A stretch of DNA of 64,000 nt from Priestia koreensis. GTDB taxonomy: Bacteria; Bacillota; Bacilli; Bacillales; Bacillaceae_H. This document shows, piece after piece, positions 1 through 9,382 of the stretch (positions are counted from its first letter, which is position 1; each line of letters begins with the position of its first letter). Where the stretch lies: NCBI RefSeq assembly GCF_001274935.1, contig NZ_LILC01000032.1, positions 22,710 through 86,709 on the forward strand. The letters are read 5' to 3'. The position numbers were made by a program, and so were the translations under genes. The notes under the pieces are model-generated. The model had not been told where the DNA came from. It was given only the letters and a program-made list of their open reading frames with translations, and did no database searches.

Positions 1-1091
1 TCTTAGCTAAAGAGATTGTTCATCGCGCTGGGCTTGCTAATCGTTCAACGCTTCCGAAAACGTTTGTAGATGTTTTCAACGAAATTAAAGAAGATCGTTT
101 TGTACCGAACTTAACGACAGTAGATGGGAAAGATTACTTCTACGTGCTCTCTCTCTCACACCTTGACGGAGAGGCAAAGACATACGAAGACATTAGCACG
201 CTTCTAGACCGCTTTTATTATAGAAAAGCAGAACGTGACCGTGTAAAACAACAGGCGAATGATTTGCTTCAATTCATCCGAAGCGAACGAAATAAAAATG
301 AAAAGAAAATTAAAAAGCTTGAGCGAACGCTAAAGAGCGCTGAAGAAGCGGATCAATTGCAGCTTCAAGGGGAGCTATTAACCGCTCACATGCATATGTT
401 CAAACAAGGAGACAAATCGGTTGAGGTTGTAAATTACTATGATGAAAATGGGGCTACCATTACCATTGAGTTAGATCCACAAAAATCACCGTCTAGAAAT
501 GCTCAAAGCTACTTCTCGAAATATCAAAAGGCGAAAAATTCCGTAGAAGTAGTAAAAGAACAAATCGCTAAAGCGGAAACAGAAATCTCATATTTCGATT
601 CCATTATGCAACAAATGGAGTCTGCTTCTCACAAGGATATTTCTGAAATTCGCGAAGAGCTGATGGAAGAAGGCTATTTAAAAAATCGACGCGGCAAGCA
701 AAAACAGAAAAAACCGCAAAAACCAACGCTTGAACAGTACATCGCAAGCGATGGCACAGAAATACTTGTCGGAAAAAACAACAAGCAAAACGAATACCTA
801 ACAAATCGTGTGGCGGCTCGTGATGATGTCTGGTTCCATACAAAAGATATACCAGGATCACACGTTGTTATTAGGTCGACTTCACCATCTGATGACACGA
901 TTCTAGAAGCTGCAAAGCTTGCTGCGTATTTTAGTAAGGCAAAGCTTTCAAGTTCTGTACCGGTGGACTTCACAAAAATTCGCCATGTAAAAAAACCAAG
1001 CGGATCAAAGCCTGGCTTTGTGATTTATGACAATCAGCAAACCGTCTTTGTAACGCCTGATGAAGAATTAGTATTAAAGCTTCGAAAATAA
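1..1091 (+). CDS. rqcH: Ribosome quality control protein RqcH (NEMF/Tae2 family), 5' end outside window
   Basis: The reading frame is already open at base 3 and runs to a TAA at 1091, so this is the C-terminal part (about 362 codons) of a protein of roughly 570 residues. The family (formerly YloA or fibronectin-binding protein) binds stalled 50S-peptidyl-tRNA complexes and directs C-terminal alanine tailing that marks nascent chains for degradation. Visible are the end of the NFACT-N domain, a long charged coiled coil, and the NFACT-R domain with its VWFHTKDIPGSHVVIR signature in the C-terminal third. In B. subtilis the homologue also lies close to the pyr operon. Here it converges on pyrE and ends at a hairpin terminator. 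Only the true start lies outside the window. Confidence 0.95.
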   Translation, partial: LAKEIVHRAGLANRSTLPKTFVDVFNEIKEDRFVPNLTTVDGKDYFYVLSLSHLDGEAKTYEDISTLLDRFYYRKAERDRVKQQANDLLQFIRSERNKNEKKIKKLERTLKSAEEADQLQLQGELLTAHMHMFKQGDKSVEVVNYYDENGATITIELDPQKSPSRNAQSYFSKYQKAKNSVEVVKEQIAKAETEISYFDSIMQQMESASHKDISEIREELMEEGYLKNRRGKQKQKKPQKPTLEQYIASDGTEILVGKNNKQNEYLTNRVAARDDVWFHTKDIPGSHVVIRSTSPSDDTILEAAKLAAYFSKAKLSSSVPVDFTKIRHVKKPSGSKPGFVIYDNQQTVFVTPDEELVLKLRK

Positions 1092-1093
1092 CC

Positions 1094-1123
1094 AAAAGGC
1101 TCTGGAATGCTCCAGAGCCTTTT
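1094..1123. terminator. Bidirectional Rho-independent terminator after rqcH
   Basis: An inverted repeat AAAAGGCTCTGG / CCAGAGCCTTTT encloses a short loop, with an A-tract on one side and a T-tract on the other, so it can stop both rqcH (+) and the lipoprotein gene (-). It is nearly identical to the hairpin at 2021-2052. Confidence 0.85.
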
Positions 1124-1236
1124 ACAATGGAACAGAAAACTAACCAATTCCTCAAGCTTTACTGTTAGCACCTAGGTCTATTAAAAGCCTCTATCTAAAG
1201 TTCATTCTTACTCGCATTCATTTTAAATAGCTGGTT

Positions 1237-1779
1237 TTATTTATTTGGAATAGAAAGCTTTTTCCCTTGAGAATACGCAACCATTTGAAAATTTCGTTCA
1301 TTTTTTTGCCTTTCTAATTCTTTTTGAGTGTAACGAATGGAATATACAGTACCAAACCGAACACTATACAAATAGCCGTTTTCTCGTTTTTCTTCTAGCA
1401 TTAATCTCGTAACTAGTTGTATAGGAACCTCTCGTCTTTTCATTTGGGGGTCGTCTTCAATCTCAAATTCAAACGACCTTACCTCTTTGGGTGAAAGTTT
1501 TTTATCAGTATATAATAAAATTTTATACTCAACGGCCCTCATTAGTTTATGATCCACGTGATCACGATAAGACACTATTTGACTATTGATAGATTTTACT
1601 ATAAATGGTGACGTGCGATTGTTGCTTTCATTCTTTGTTTTCATTTCATTGCCCTCTAGACGGTCTTCATTTCTTTTCTTCTGACCTTCTTTTAGGTTTT
1701 CGCTAACAGATGAATTCGTATTCACACATCCCACTAAAGTAACAGTCACCAAGATTAACAAGGCTAACACTTTTCTCAT
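1237..1779 (-). CDS. Putative lipoprotein of unknown function, 180 aa
   Basis: The protein starts MRKVLALLILVTVTLVGC: a short basic n-region, a hydrophobic core and a lipobox LVGC with the acceptor Cys at residue 18, so it should be lipidated and anchored on the outer face of the membrane. The mature part is hydrophilic and rich in Lys, Glu and Asn, beginning with a linker of about 35 residues and followed by a probable beta-rich domain. A GGGGG ribosome site lies just before the ATG. I do not recognise the family. It sits alone between two near-identical terminators, in a place where B. subtilis has a different set of genes, so it looks like accessory content. No clear promoter was found. 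Confidence 0.75.
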   Translation of the reverse strand: MRKVLALLILVTVTLVGCVNTNSSVSENLKEGQKKRNEDRLEGNEMKTKNESNNRTSPFIVKSINSQIVSYRDHVDHKLMRAVEYKILLYTDKKLSPKEVRSFEFEIEDDPQMKRREVPIQLVTRLMLEEKRENGYLYSVRFGTVYSIRYTQKELERQKNERNFQMVAYSQGKKLSIPNK

Positions 1780-2020
1780 TTTATACCCCCAAAATTAATA
1801 ACTCTTTTTCATTAGTAATTACACAGAAAGAAATAATAACCTCCGAAAACTAACTAAAATATTACCAAAACGTACTCATTCAGATCAGAAATAAAAGAGG
1901 CGACCCACATGAGGATACGTCTTTTAACAAGATTAGTATGTCTATCTCACTGCTTCAAAATGCTGGTTCCAGGTGTATTTTTTAAGTCTAGTAAACCATT
2001 TAAATACTTCCTGTCCATAT

Positions 2021-2052
2021 AAAAAAGGCTCTGGTATGCTCCAGAGCCTTTT
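2021..2052 (-). terminator. Rho-independent terminator of the pyr operon
   Basis: The stem GGCTCTGG / CCAGAGCC is flanked by A and T tracts directly downstream of the pyrE stop (minus strand). It differs from the hairpin at 1094-1123 by a single loop base (A versus T) within the shared 30 bases. Confidence 0.88.
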
Positions 2053-2053
2053 C

Positions 2054-2689
2054 TTATGATAAAACAAGCCAGCTTTCAGATGACGGATCCTCACGCCATT
2101 TTAATAACTTTTCCAAGTCTGCTTCTTCAATGGTTCCTTTTTCAACCGCGACCTGAACAAGAGTCGAGTAATCTGTTAAGGAGTACGAGATTAGTCCTTC
2201 TTTTTTAAACAACTCCCGTGCTGCTTCCATTTCGTATGTAAAAATTGAGACGACGCCTAGTACGTCACAGCCTTGTTCTTTTAGGGCATTTACGGCCGTC
2301 ATGACGCTACCGCCTGTGGAAATTAAATCTTCCACCACGACAACGCGCTGTCCTTTTTCCACTTTTCCTTCAATTTGATTCCCGCGACCGTGCCCTTTTG
2401 CTTTGCTGCGCACGTAGCACATTGGTAGCTCTAACCCTTCACTAATCCATGCGGCATGGGGAATGCCAGCTGTTGCAGTACCAGCAATCACTTCAACATT
2501 GTTAAAGTACGTTTTAATAAGATGCTGTAATCCTTTTGCGATTTCTTTTCGTACGTGTGGATACGACAAAGTCAGTCTGTTGTCACAATAAATCGGTGAT
2601 TTGATTCCTGATGCCCATGTAAATGGGTTATTTGGCTCCAAGCATACGGCTTCAATAGTAATTAAATGCTGTGCAATTTCTTTTTTCAT
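2054..2689 (-). CDS. pyrE: Orotate phosphoribosyltransferase
   Basis: This enzyme transfers ribose-5-phosphate from PRPP to orotate, giving OMP, the fifth step of de novo pyrimidine synthesis. The PRPP-binding signature VVVVEDLISTGGS is visible around residue 117. The ATG at 2689 (MKKEIAQHLI) is preferred over an upstream in-frame start because GGAGG lies 10 bases before it and the length (211 aa) fits the family. It is the last gene of the pyr operon and overlaps the pyrF stop by a few bases, consistent with translational coupling. A terminator follows at once. Confidence 0.96.
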   Translation of the reverse strand: MKKEIAQHLITIEAVCLEPNNPFTWASGIKSPIYCDNRLTLSYPHVRKEIAKGLQHLIKTYFNNVEVIAGTATAGIPHAAWISEGLELPMCYVRSKAKGHGRGNQIEGKVEKGQRVVVVEDLISTGGSVMTAVNALKEQGCDVLGVVSIFTYEMEAARELFKKEGLISYSLTDYSTLVQVAVEKGTIEEADLEKLLKWREDPSSESWLVLS

Positions 2690-3402
2690 ACGGTTACGCC
2701 CTCCCACTGTTGTTTCATCTTTTGATAGGCTAGTACTGGATTCTTCGCTTTTGTAATAGAGCGTCCAACAACGATCGCACTCGATCCGTTTTCTCTCGCC
2801 TGCTGCGGTGTTACGATACGAACTTGGTCATCAACGGAGTCCTCTGCCATTCGAATTCCTGGCGTCACCGTTAAAAAGCTTGGTCGAAGGTGCGCGCGTA
2901 GCAGCGGTACTTCAAGGCTTGAACAAACGACACCATCTAAGCCGCTCTCGTCTGCTTGCTTCGCATAATGAAGCACCACATCGTTTAACGATTCCTTAAT
3001 GAGCAACTCTCGCTCCATCATGCCCTGTGATGTGCTCGTAAGCTGTGTTACGGCAATGCAAAGCGGCCGCTGCTTTCCTGCTTGTGTACCTGCAATTAAC
3101 CCTTCAACGGCTGCTTCCATCATGCGCGTTCCACCTGCTGCGTGGACGTTCACCATATCAACGCCGTAGTTTGCTAAGGACTTCATTCCTTGCTTTACGG
3201 TGTTCGGAATGTCATGAAGCTTTAGATCCAAAAAGATGCGATGATTGTGCTCGTTTAAATAAGCCAAAATAGCAGGTCCCTCTTTGTAAAAGAGCTCCAT
3301 TCCTACTTTAAGAAACAGAGATTCTCCTTCAAATGGCTGTAAAAACTGCTCCACTTCCTGCTTTGAGGAAAAATCAAGCGCGATAACCAGCGACTGATTC
3401 AT
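2686..3402 (-). CDS. pyrF: Orotidine 5'-phosphate decarboxylase
   Basis: It decarboxylates OMP to UMP, the last step of the pathway. The catalytic lysine-aspartate cluster is seen as FLDLKLHDIPNTV near residue 60, in a TIM-barrel protein of 238 aa. The start MNQSLVIALDF at 3402 fits the family length and has AAGGAG upstream; the frame stays open further upstream but only through the end of pyrD. It overlaps pyrD by 29 bases and pyrE by 4, so translation of the three genes is probably coupled. Confidence 0.96.
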   Translation of the reverse strand: MNQSLVIALDFSSKQEVEQFLQPFEGESLFLKVGMELFYKEGPAILAYLNEHNHRIFLDLKLHDIPNTVKQGMKSLANYGVDMVNVHAAGGTRMMEAAVEGLIAGTQAGKQRPLCIAVTQLTSTSQGMMERELLIKESLNDVVLHYAKQADESGLDGVVCSSLEVPLLRAHLRPSFLTVTPGIRMAEDSVDDQVRIVTPQQARENGSSAIVVGRSITKAKNPVLAYQKMKQQWEGVTV

Positions 3403-4315
3403 GCTTCTTCCAGCTCCTTCCGATACATTCTGATACGTGATCATAGCCATATCTCTGCAGTACTTCAGGTAATTCCTCAATAATCGTTGGACATACAAAC
3501 GGATCAACAAAGTTTGCCGTTCCAACCGCAACGGCGCTCGCTCCTGCATACAAAAACTCAAGCACATCCTCTGCGTTTGTGACACCGCCCATGCCGATAA
3601 TCGGAATGTTCACCTGCTGACTAACCTCATAAATCATTCGAATAGCGACAGGCTTAATGGCTGGCCCTGACAACCCCCCCGTCTTATTCGCTAATACCGG
3701 TGTCCCTGTTTTTAGGTCCAGACGCATGCCCATAAGCGTATTGATCATCGTTAAGCCATCTGCTCCTGCTTGTTCAATTGCTTTTGCCATTTCTACAATG
3801 TTGGAGACGTTTGGTGAGAGCTTTACATAGACAGGTACTTCGGATACTTCTTTTACCTTTTTCGTAAGATCTGCTGCTACGACAGGATCTACTCCGAACG
3901 CAATACCGCCATGTTTTACGTTTGGACAGGAGATATTCAGCTCAAGCGCTCCGACATTTTTGACGGTTGATAGCTCTTTTGCAACTTGCACATAATCTTC
4001 TGCACCCCCCCCGGCTACATTCGCAATAATAGGTAATTTATATGTCTCTAAAAAAGGAAGCTCTTCTTCCATGACTTTTTTTAGCCCTGGGTTTTGGAGG
4101 CCGATCGCATTTAGCATGCCTGCTGATGTTTCCGCAACACGAGGTGTTGCGTTTCCAAATCGCGGCTCAGGAGTCGTTGCCTTCACCATAATGGAGCCAA
4201 GCACGCTTAAGTCATAAAAGGAGGCATACTCTCGTCCAAACCCAAAGCATCCTGATGCGGGCATGATTGGGTTTTTCATCTCTAACCCTGGCAATCTCGT
4301 TTCGAGCATGCTCAT
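3374..4315 (-). CDS. pyrD: Dihydroorotate dehydrogenase catalytic subunit (class 1B)
   Basis: It oxidises dihydroorotate to orotate with FMN. Class 1B is indicated by the catalytic cysteine in LNISCPNVKHGG (Cys130) and by the adjacent electron-transfer subunit gene pyrK, which passes electrons to NAD+. The 313-residue length is normal. The ATG at 4315 has GGGGAGG seven bases upstream and overlaps the pyrK stop as ATGA. The coding strand carries two long G runs (7 and 8 bases) encoding Gly-Gly stretches, at about 3674-3680 and 4005-4012; the frame is intact through both. Confidence 0.96.
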   Translation of the reverse strand: MSMLETRLPGLEMKNPIMPASGCFGFGREYASFYDLSVLGSIMVKATTPEPRFGNATPRVAETSAGMLNAIGLQNPGLKKVMEEELPFLETYKLPIIANVAGGGAEDYVQVAKELSTVKNVGALELNISCPNVKHGGIAFGVDPVVAADLTKKVKEVSEVPVYVKLSPNVSNIVEMAKAIEQAGADGLTMINTLMGMRLDLKTGTPVLANKTGGLSGPAIKPVAIRMIYEVSQQVNIPIIGMGGVTNAEDVLEFLYAGASAVAVGTANFVDPFVCPTIIEELPEVLQRYGYDHVSECIGRSWKKHESVAGYRA

Positions 4316-5088
4316 AGCAATACCTCCCCTGCTTTAAATACCGGACCATCACTGCACACTTTTTTGTAAGCCGTACTGCCTTCTTCAACCGGACAGACAC
4401 ATGCAAAGCATGCTCCTACTCCGCATCCCATACGCTGCTCAAGTGAAAGATATAGAGGTGCTCGGTCATGGTAATTTCCTTCTAATGCACGGAGCATCGG
4501 CACAGGGCCACACGCGTACATCTGATCGAACGATAGCTGCTTTTGCTCAATAATATCCGTCACAAATCCCTTTGTACCGTAAGTGCCATCAACTGTTGCG
4601 ACGTACGTCTCCCCAAGCTTCATAAATTTTTCTTCATAAAATACATCCGGAGCACTTTGAAAGCCTAATACGTGAACAACTTTTACCCCTTTTGCCACAA
4701 GCTGCTGTGAAAGCTCATAAAGTGGGGGAACACCAATCCCACCTCCTACTAAAATAGCCGTTTCCCCTTCACTCGAGGCTTCTACGGGAAAACCATTTCC
4801 AAGCGGACCGAGGACGTCTACATGCTCCCCTACTGCCTTTTCAGATAACAGCTTCGTTCCGAGTCCTTCTGCACGATAAATCATCGTAAACTGCTCACGA
4901 ATTTGATCAATATTCGCAATGCTAATCGGGCGACGCAAAACTGGATTATACTGGTCGTTTACACGAAGATGGACGAACTGGCCAGGTTCGTTCATCTCGG
5001 TAACAAGTGCACCTTCAAGGGTGAGCGCATAAATATGTCTTGCGATCGGCTCATGGCTGATCACCCTCATCATTTCTTTTTGTATCAT
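4312..5088 (-). CDS. pyrK: Dihydroorotate dehydrogenase electron transfer subunit
   Basis: This iron-sulphur flavoprotein partners PyrD and reduces NAD+. The FAD-binding region (LRRPISIAN near residue 53) is followed by the NAD(P)-binding part (AILVGGGIGVPPL near residue 110). The C-terminal [2Fe-2S] cysteines lie in CGVGACFACVC with a further Cys downstream. Length (258 aa) is typical. The start overlaps the stop of pyrAB and the end overlaps the pyrD start, both by four bases. Confidence 0.95.
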   Translation of the reverse strand: MIQKEMMRVISHEPIARHIYALTLEGALVTEMNEPGQFVHLRVNDQYNPVLRRPISIANIDQIREQFTMIYRAEGLGTKLLSEKAVGEHVDVLGPLGNGFPVEASSEGETAILVGGGIGVPPLYELSQQLVAKGVKVVHVLGFQSAPDVFYEEKFMKLGETYVATVDGTYGTKGFVTDIIEQKQLSFDQMYACGPVPMLRALEGNYHDRAPLYLSLEQRMGCGVGACFACVCPVEEGSTAYKKVCSDGPVFKAGEVLL

Positions 5089-8000
5089 GAATACGTCACC
5101 TCACGCGTTTTCACCGCTTGGCGCATCGGCTGTGTATTAAACCCTACTGTTTCTAGGACGCGTAAGATGGCATTAGCTGTATCAAGTGACGTTAAGCATG
5201 GAATGCCGTTTTCGACGGATTCTCGGCGAATTTTAAAGCCATCGCGCGCTGGCTGCTTTCCTTTTGTAAGGGTGTTAATGACAAGCTGTGCCTCGCCCGT
5301 ACGAATCACATCCACAAGCGTATTTTCTTCACTGCCAATTTTGTTGACGATTTTCGCTTTAATGCCTGCCTGAGCAAAGAACGAAGCAGTGCCTTCTGTC
5401 GCTAAAATTTGATAGCCAATGTTATAAAAGCGCTTCGCAATTTCTAATGCCTCTTCTTTATCTTTATCCGCAACCGTCATGAGAACAGATCCGTATGTTT
5501 TAATCGACATTCCTGACGCGATTAACCCCTTGTAAAGAGCCTTTTCATACGTCGTATCTTGCCCCATGACTTCACCAGTTGATTTCATTTCTGGTCCAAG
5601 CGTAATGTCGACGCGACGTAATTTCGCAAACGAGAAGACCGGTACCTTTACGTACACCCCTTCTTCTTCTGGATGAATGCCTATTTCATAGCCTGCGTCT
5701 TTTAACGTTTGACCAAGCATCGCTTTTGTTGCGAGGTTTGCCATTGGGATACGCGTAATTTTACTTAAAAACGGTACCGTACGGCTTGAGCGCGGATTCA
5801 CCTCTAGTACGTAAATCTCATTTTTTGATAGAACAAATTGAATGTTTAACAGTCCGACAATGTTTAAGCCTTTGGCAATTCGAATCGTGTAATCAACAAT
5901 CTTTTGCTTGATTTCCTCTGATAATGTTTGTGCTGGGTACACCGCAATGGAATCGCCTGAGTGAACGCCTGCACGCTCAACGTGTTCCATAATTCCAGGA
6001 ATATAAACCGTTTCTCCGTCTGCAATCGCATCGACTTCAATTTCTTTTCCCGTTAGATAGCGGTCAATGAGTACCGGATGATCTGCGTGCACCTTCACCG
6101 CATTTTTCATATAATGAAGCAGATCTTCTTTGTGATACACGATTTCCATCGCTCTTCCACCAAGTACGTAAGATGGACGAACGAGTACCGGATAGCCAAT
6201 TTCCTCTGCAATTTCCACGGCCTCTTCAACAGATGTGGCCGTTTTTCCAAGTGGTTGTGGAATGTCTAAACGAGAAAGCACGCGTTCAAATTTCTTGCGA
6301 TCCTCTGCAGCATCTAGGCTTTCAAGTGATGTTCCTAAAATGCGTACACCACGTTTTCCAAGCTCTTCTGCCAAATTAATCGCTGTTTGGCCACCGAACT
6401 GTACGACCACTCCGTACGGCTTTTCAAGATCAATAATATGCATCACATCTTCAATCGTTAGCGGCTCAAAATACAGCTTATCGGAAATACTAAAGTCTGT
6501 TGATACCGTTTCTGGGTTGCTGTTCACGATAATAGCTTCGTAGCCTGCTTGTTTAATAGCCCATACGCTATGAACCGTTGCATAATCAAACTCAATTCCT
6601 TGCCCAATGCGAATCGGCCCAGATCCTAATACGATCACACTTTTACGATCCGTTACGATTGATTCGTTTTCATCTTCGTACGTTCCGTAAAAATACGGTG
6701 TGGATGATTCAAATTCTGCTGCACACGTATCCACCGTTTTATACACAGGGACAATGTGATTCTCTTTACGCAGCTCATAAAGCTCCTGCTCCGACATGCC
6801 CCAAAGCTCGGCAATTTTCGGATCTGAGAATCCTGCTCTCTTCGCTTTTTGAAGTAGAGATAAGTCTCCCTTGCTCTCTTTTAGCGTCATTTCTAACTGA
6901 ACTACCTTTTGCAATTTATACAGGAAGAAAAGATCAATCATACTCCACTCATGAATCGTCTCAATTGTCACTCCACGTCTGAGCGCTTCTGATACGTAGA
7001 AGATGCGCTCATCACCAGCATTACGAATTCTTTTTTCAAGCAGGACGTTGTCAATTTCGTCTGCATCCTTTAATTCTAGATGACAAAGTCCTGTTTCAAG
7101 TGAACGTACGGCTTTTAACAGTGATTCTTCAAACGTACGACCGATCGCCATTACTTCTCCTGTGGCTTTCATTTGTGTGCCAAGATTACGCTTCGCTGAT
7201 TCGAACTTATCAAACGGGAAGCGTGGAATTTTGGATACGACATAATCAAGTGCTGGCTCAAAGCACGCATATGTTTTTCCTGTTACAGGATTAATCATCT
7301 CGTCTAGCGTTAACCCGACCGCAATTTTCGCCGCAAGCTTCGCAATTGGATATCCTGTTGCTTTAGATGCAAGCGCTGATGAGCGACTTACGCGTGGATT
7401 TACTTCAATAATAAAGTACTGAAAGCTATCTGGATCAAGCGCAAGCTGTACGTTACATCCACCTTCTATGTGGAGGGCACGAATGATTTTTAGCGATGCG
7501 TTTCGAAGCAGCTGGTACTCACGATCACTAAGCGTCTGACTCGGCGCTACGACAATGGAATCTCCTGTATGAATACCGACAGGATCGATGTTTTCCATGT
7601 TACAAACAACGATGGCATTATCGTTTGAATCGCGCATCACTTCATATTCAACCTCTTTGAATCCTGCAATGCTCTTTTCTAGTAAACATTGTGTAACCGG
7701 GCTATTTTTAAGACCGCTTGATACGATTTCAATGAGTTCTTTTTCATTGTGACAGATTCCTCCGCCCGTTCCTCCTAGCGTGTAAGCAGGTCTGACGATA
7801 ACCGGATAATCCACTTGATCGACAAAGGAGTAGGCTTCCTCTAGCGTATGAATGATCTCACTCGCTGGAACAGGTTCGTTCAGTTCATTCATTAAACTAC
7901 GAAACAGTTCACGATCCTCCGCTTGCTCAATGGCGCTTAGCTTTGTTCCGAGAATTTCCACGTTCATTTCATCTAGTACACCTGATTTTGATAGCTCAAC

Positions 8001-8297
8001 TGCCATATTTAAACCCGTTTGTCCGCCTAGCGTTGGTAACAGCGCATCAGGTCGCTCTTTGCGAATAATGGATGTTAAGAACTCCAATGTTAATGGCTCA
8101 ATGTATACCTTATCTGCGATTTCAGCATCCGTCATAATCGTCGCTGGATTTGAGTTCACGAGGATGACGCGATATCCTTCTTCTTTTAGTGCTAGACACG
8201 CTTGTGTGCCGGCATAATCAAACTCTGCTGCTTGCCCGATGATGATTGGTCCTGATCCGATTACTAAAATAGTTTCAATGTCTACGCGTTTAGGCAT
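5085..8297 (-). CDS. pyrAB: Carbamoyl-phosphate synthase large subunit
   Basis: At 1070 residues this is a full-length duplicated ATP-grasp enzyme. It makes carbamoyl phosphate from bicarbonate, ATP and the ammonia supplied by PyrAA. The two synthetase halves are visible from the paired motifs GSGPIIIGQAAEFDY near residue 14 and GSGPIRIGQGIEFDY near residue 559, and the C-terminal 130 residues form the allosteric MGS-like domain. It starts inside the end of pyrAA (16-base overlap), within the operon. Confidence 0.97.
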   Translation of the reverse strand: MPKRVDIETILVIGSGPIIIGQAAEFDYAGTQACLALKEEGYRVILVNSNPATIMTDAEIADKVYIEPLTLEFLTSIIRKERPDALLPTLGGQTGLNMAVELSKSGVLDEMNVEILGTKLSAIEQAEDRELFRSLMNELNEPVPASEIIHTLEEAYSFVDQVDYPVIVRPAYTLGGTGGGICHNEKELIEIVSSGLKNSPVTQCLLEKSIAGFKEVEYEVMRDSNDNAIVVCNMENIDPVGIHTGDSIVVAPSQTLSDREYQLLRNASLKIIRALHIEGGCNVQLALDPDSFQYFIIEVNPRVSRSSALASKATGYPIAKLAAKIAVGLTLDEMINPVTGKTYACFEPALDYVVSKIPRFPFDKFESAKRNLGTQMKATGEVMAIGRTFEESLLKAVRSLETGLCHLELKDADEIDNVLLEKRIRNAGDERIFYVSEALRRGVTIETIHEWSMIDLFFLYKLQKVVQLEMTLKESKGDLSLLQKAKRAGFSDPKIAELWGMSEQELYELRKENHIVPVYKTVDTCAAEFESSTPYFYGTYEDENESIVTDRKSVIVLGSGPIRIGQGIEFDYATVHSVWAIKQAGYEAIIVNSNPETVSTDFSISDKLYFEPLTIEDVMHIIDLEKPYGVVVQFGGQTAINLAEELGKRGVRILGTSLESLDAAEDRKKFERVLSRLDIPQPLGKTATSVEEAVEIAEEIGYPVLVRPSYVLGGRAMEIVYHKEDLLHYMKNAVKVHADHPVLIDRYLTGKEIEVDAIADGETVYIPGIMEHVERAGVHSGDSIAVYPAQTLSEEIKQKIVDYTIRIAKGLNIVGLLNIQFVLSKNEIYVLEVNPRSSRTVPFLSKITRIPMANLATKAMLGQTLKDAGYEIGIHPEEEGVYVKVPVFSFAKLRRVDITLGPEMKSTGEVMGQDTTYEKALYKGLIASGMSIKTYGSVLMTVADKDKEEALEIAKRFYNIGYQILATEGTASFFAQAGIKAKIVNKIGSEENTLVDVIRTGEAQLVINTLTKGKQPARDGFKIRRESVENGIPCLTSLDTANAILRVLETVGFNTQPMRQAVKTREVTYS

Positions 8298-9382
8298 GCT
8301 TCATTCCCCGCTTTCTTATTTGTTTCCATTAAGTTTACGAACTGATCAAATAGTAGGTTGGCATCGTCTGGTCCTGGTGAAGCTTCTGGATGATACTGCA
8401 CAGTAAAGGCAAGATGGAACTTATGTTTTAACCCTTCTACTGTTCCATCGTTTAGTGCTCGATGCGTAACGACAATATCCGTCCCTGTAAGTGAAGCCTC
8501 TTCTACCGTGTATCCGTGGTTTTGAGACGTGATCATCACTCGGTTATGTTCTAAATCTTTTACTGGATGATTGGAGCCACGATGACCGAATCTCATTTTT
8601 TCCGTGTTTGCTCCGCACGCTAAGGCAAAAAGCTGGTGTCCCAAACAAATTCCAAACAGCGGAATTTTCCCTAATACACCTTGAATCATTTGAATTGCTT
8701 CAGGTACATCCTTTGGATCCCCAGGTCCGTTACTTAGCATAATGCCATCAGGCTCTAGACGAAGAATTTCTTCCGCCGTTACGTTATGCGGTACGACGAG
8801 TACATCACATTGACGCTTCGTTAATTCACGTAAAATGCCGTGCTTCATTCCAAAATCAACGAGAACAACTTTATTTCCGCGACCTGGACTTGGATACGCA
8901 CGCTTTGTTGATACTTGCTGTACTTGGTTTGTCGGTAGAACGGCTGTTTTTAAGCTATGAACCACCTCATCTACGTTCACATCCATACTGCACATTTTCC
9001 CTTTTAATGTTCCAAATTCACGAATTTTCTTTGTCAGCTTTCTCGTATCGATTTCCGCTAATCCTGGAATGCCCTTCGCTTTTAAAAAGGCATCGATGGA
9101 AAATTGACTGCGGAAGTTGGACGGAAAATCGCACATTTCCTTCACGATAATCCCGTGTACCGCTGGCTCAATTGATTCAAAATCGTCGCGGTTCACGCCG
9201 TAATTTCCGATAAGTGGATATGTAAACGTAACGATCTGACCACAGTAAGAAGGATCAGATAAAATTTCCTGGTAGCCTGTCATTCCTGTATTAAAGACTA
9301 CTTCACCTGTTTTTTCTTGTTCACTTCCAAATGCTTCTCCTACAAATACTGTGCCATCTTCTAAAATTAGTTGACGTTTCAT
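8282..9382 (-). CDS. pyrAA: Carbamoyl-phosphate synthase small (glutaminase) subunit
   Basis: This class I glutamine amidotransferase supplies ammonia to PyrAB. The C-terminal half holds the nucleophile elbow PLFGICLGHQ (Cys246) and the downstream His-Glu of YHPEASPGP. The N-terminal domain, about 150 residues, contacts the large subunit. It overlaps pyrC by four bases (ATGA) and pyrAB by 16. Its position with pyrimidine genes, and the PyrR attenuators upstream, mark it as the pyrimidine-regulated rather than arginine-regulated synthase. Confidence 0.96.
   Translation of the reverse strand: MKRQLILEDGTVFVGEAFGSEQEKTGEVVFNTGMTGYQEILSDPSYCGQIVTFTYPLIGNYGVNRDDFESIEPAVHGIIVKEMCDFPSNFRSQFSIDAFLKAKGIPGLAEIDTRKLTKKIREFGTLKGKMCSMDVNVDEVVHSLKTAVLPTNQVQQVSTKRAYPSPGRGNKVVLVDFGMKHGILRELTKRQCDVLVVPHNVTAEEILRLEPDGIMLSNGPGDPKDVPEAIQMIQGVLGKIPLFGICLGHQLFALACGANTEKMRFGHRGSNHPVKDLEHNRVMITSQNHGYTVEEASLTGTDIVVTHRALNDGTVEGLKHKFHLAFTVQYHPEASPGPDDANLLFDQFVNLMETNKKAGNEACLNA

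Noticed and set aside
1880..1930. Hairpin-like AAAAGA / TCTTTT repeat upstream of the lipoprotein gene
   Set aside because: The stem is interrupted and the arms are short; not convincing as a terminator or regulatory element.
4903..5373. Plus-strand open frame across the pyrK-pyrAB junction
   Set aside because: Opposes two well-conserved genes; no recognisable protein.
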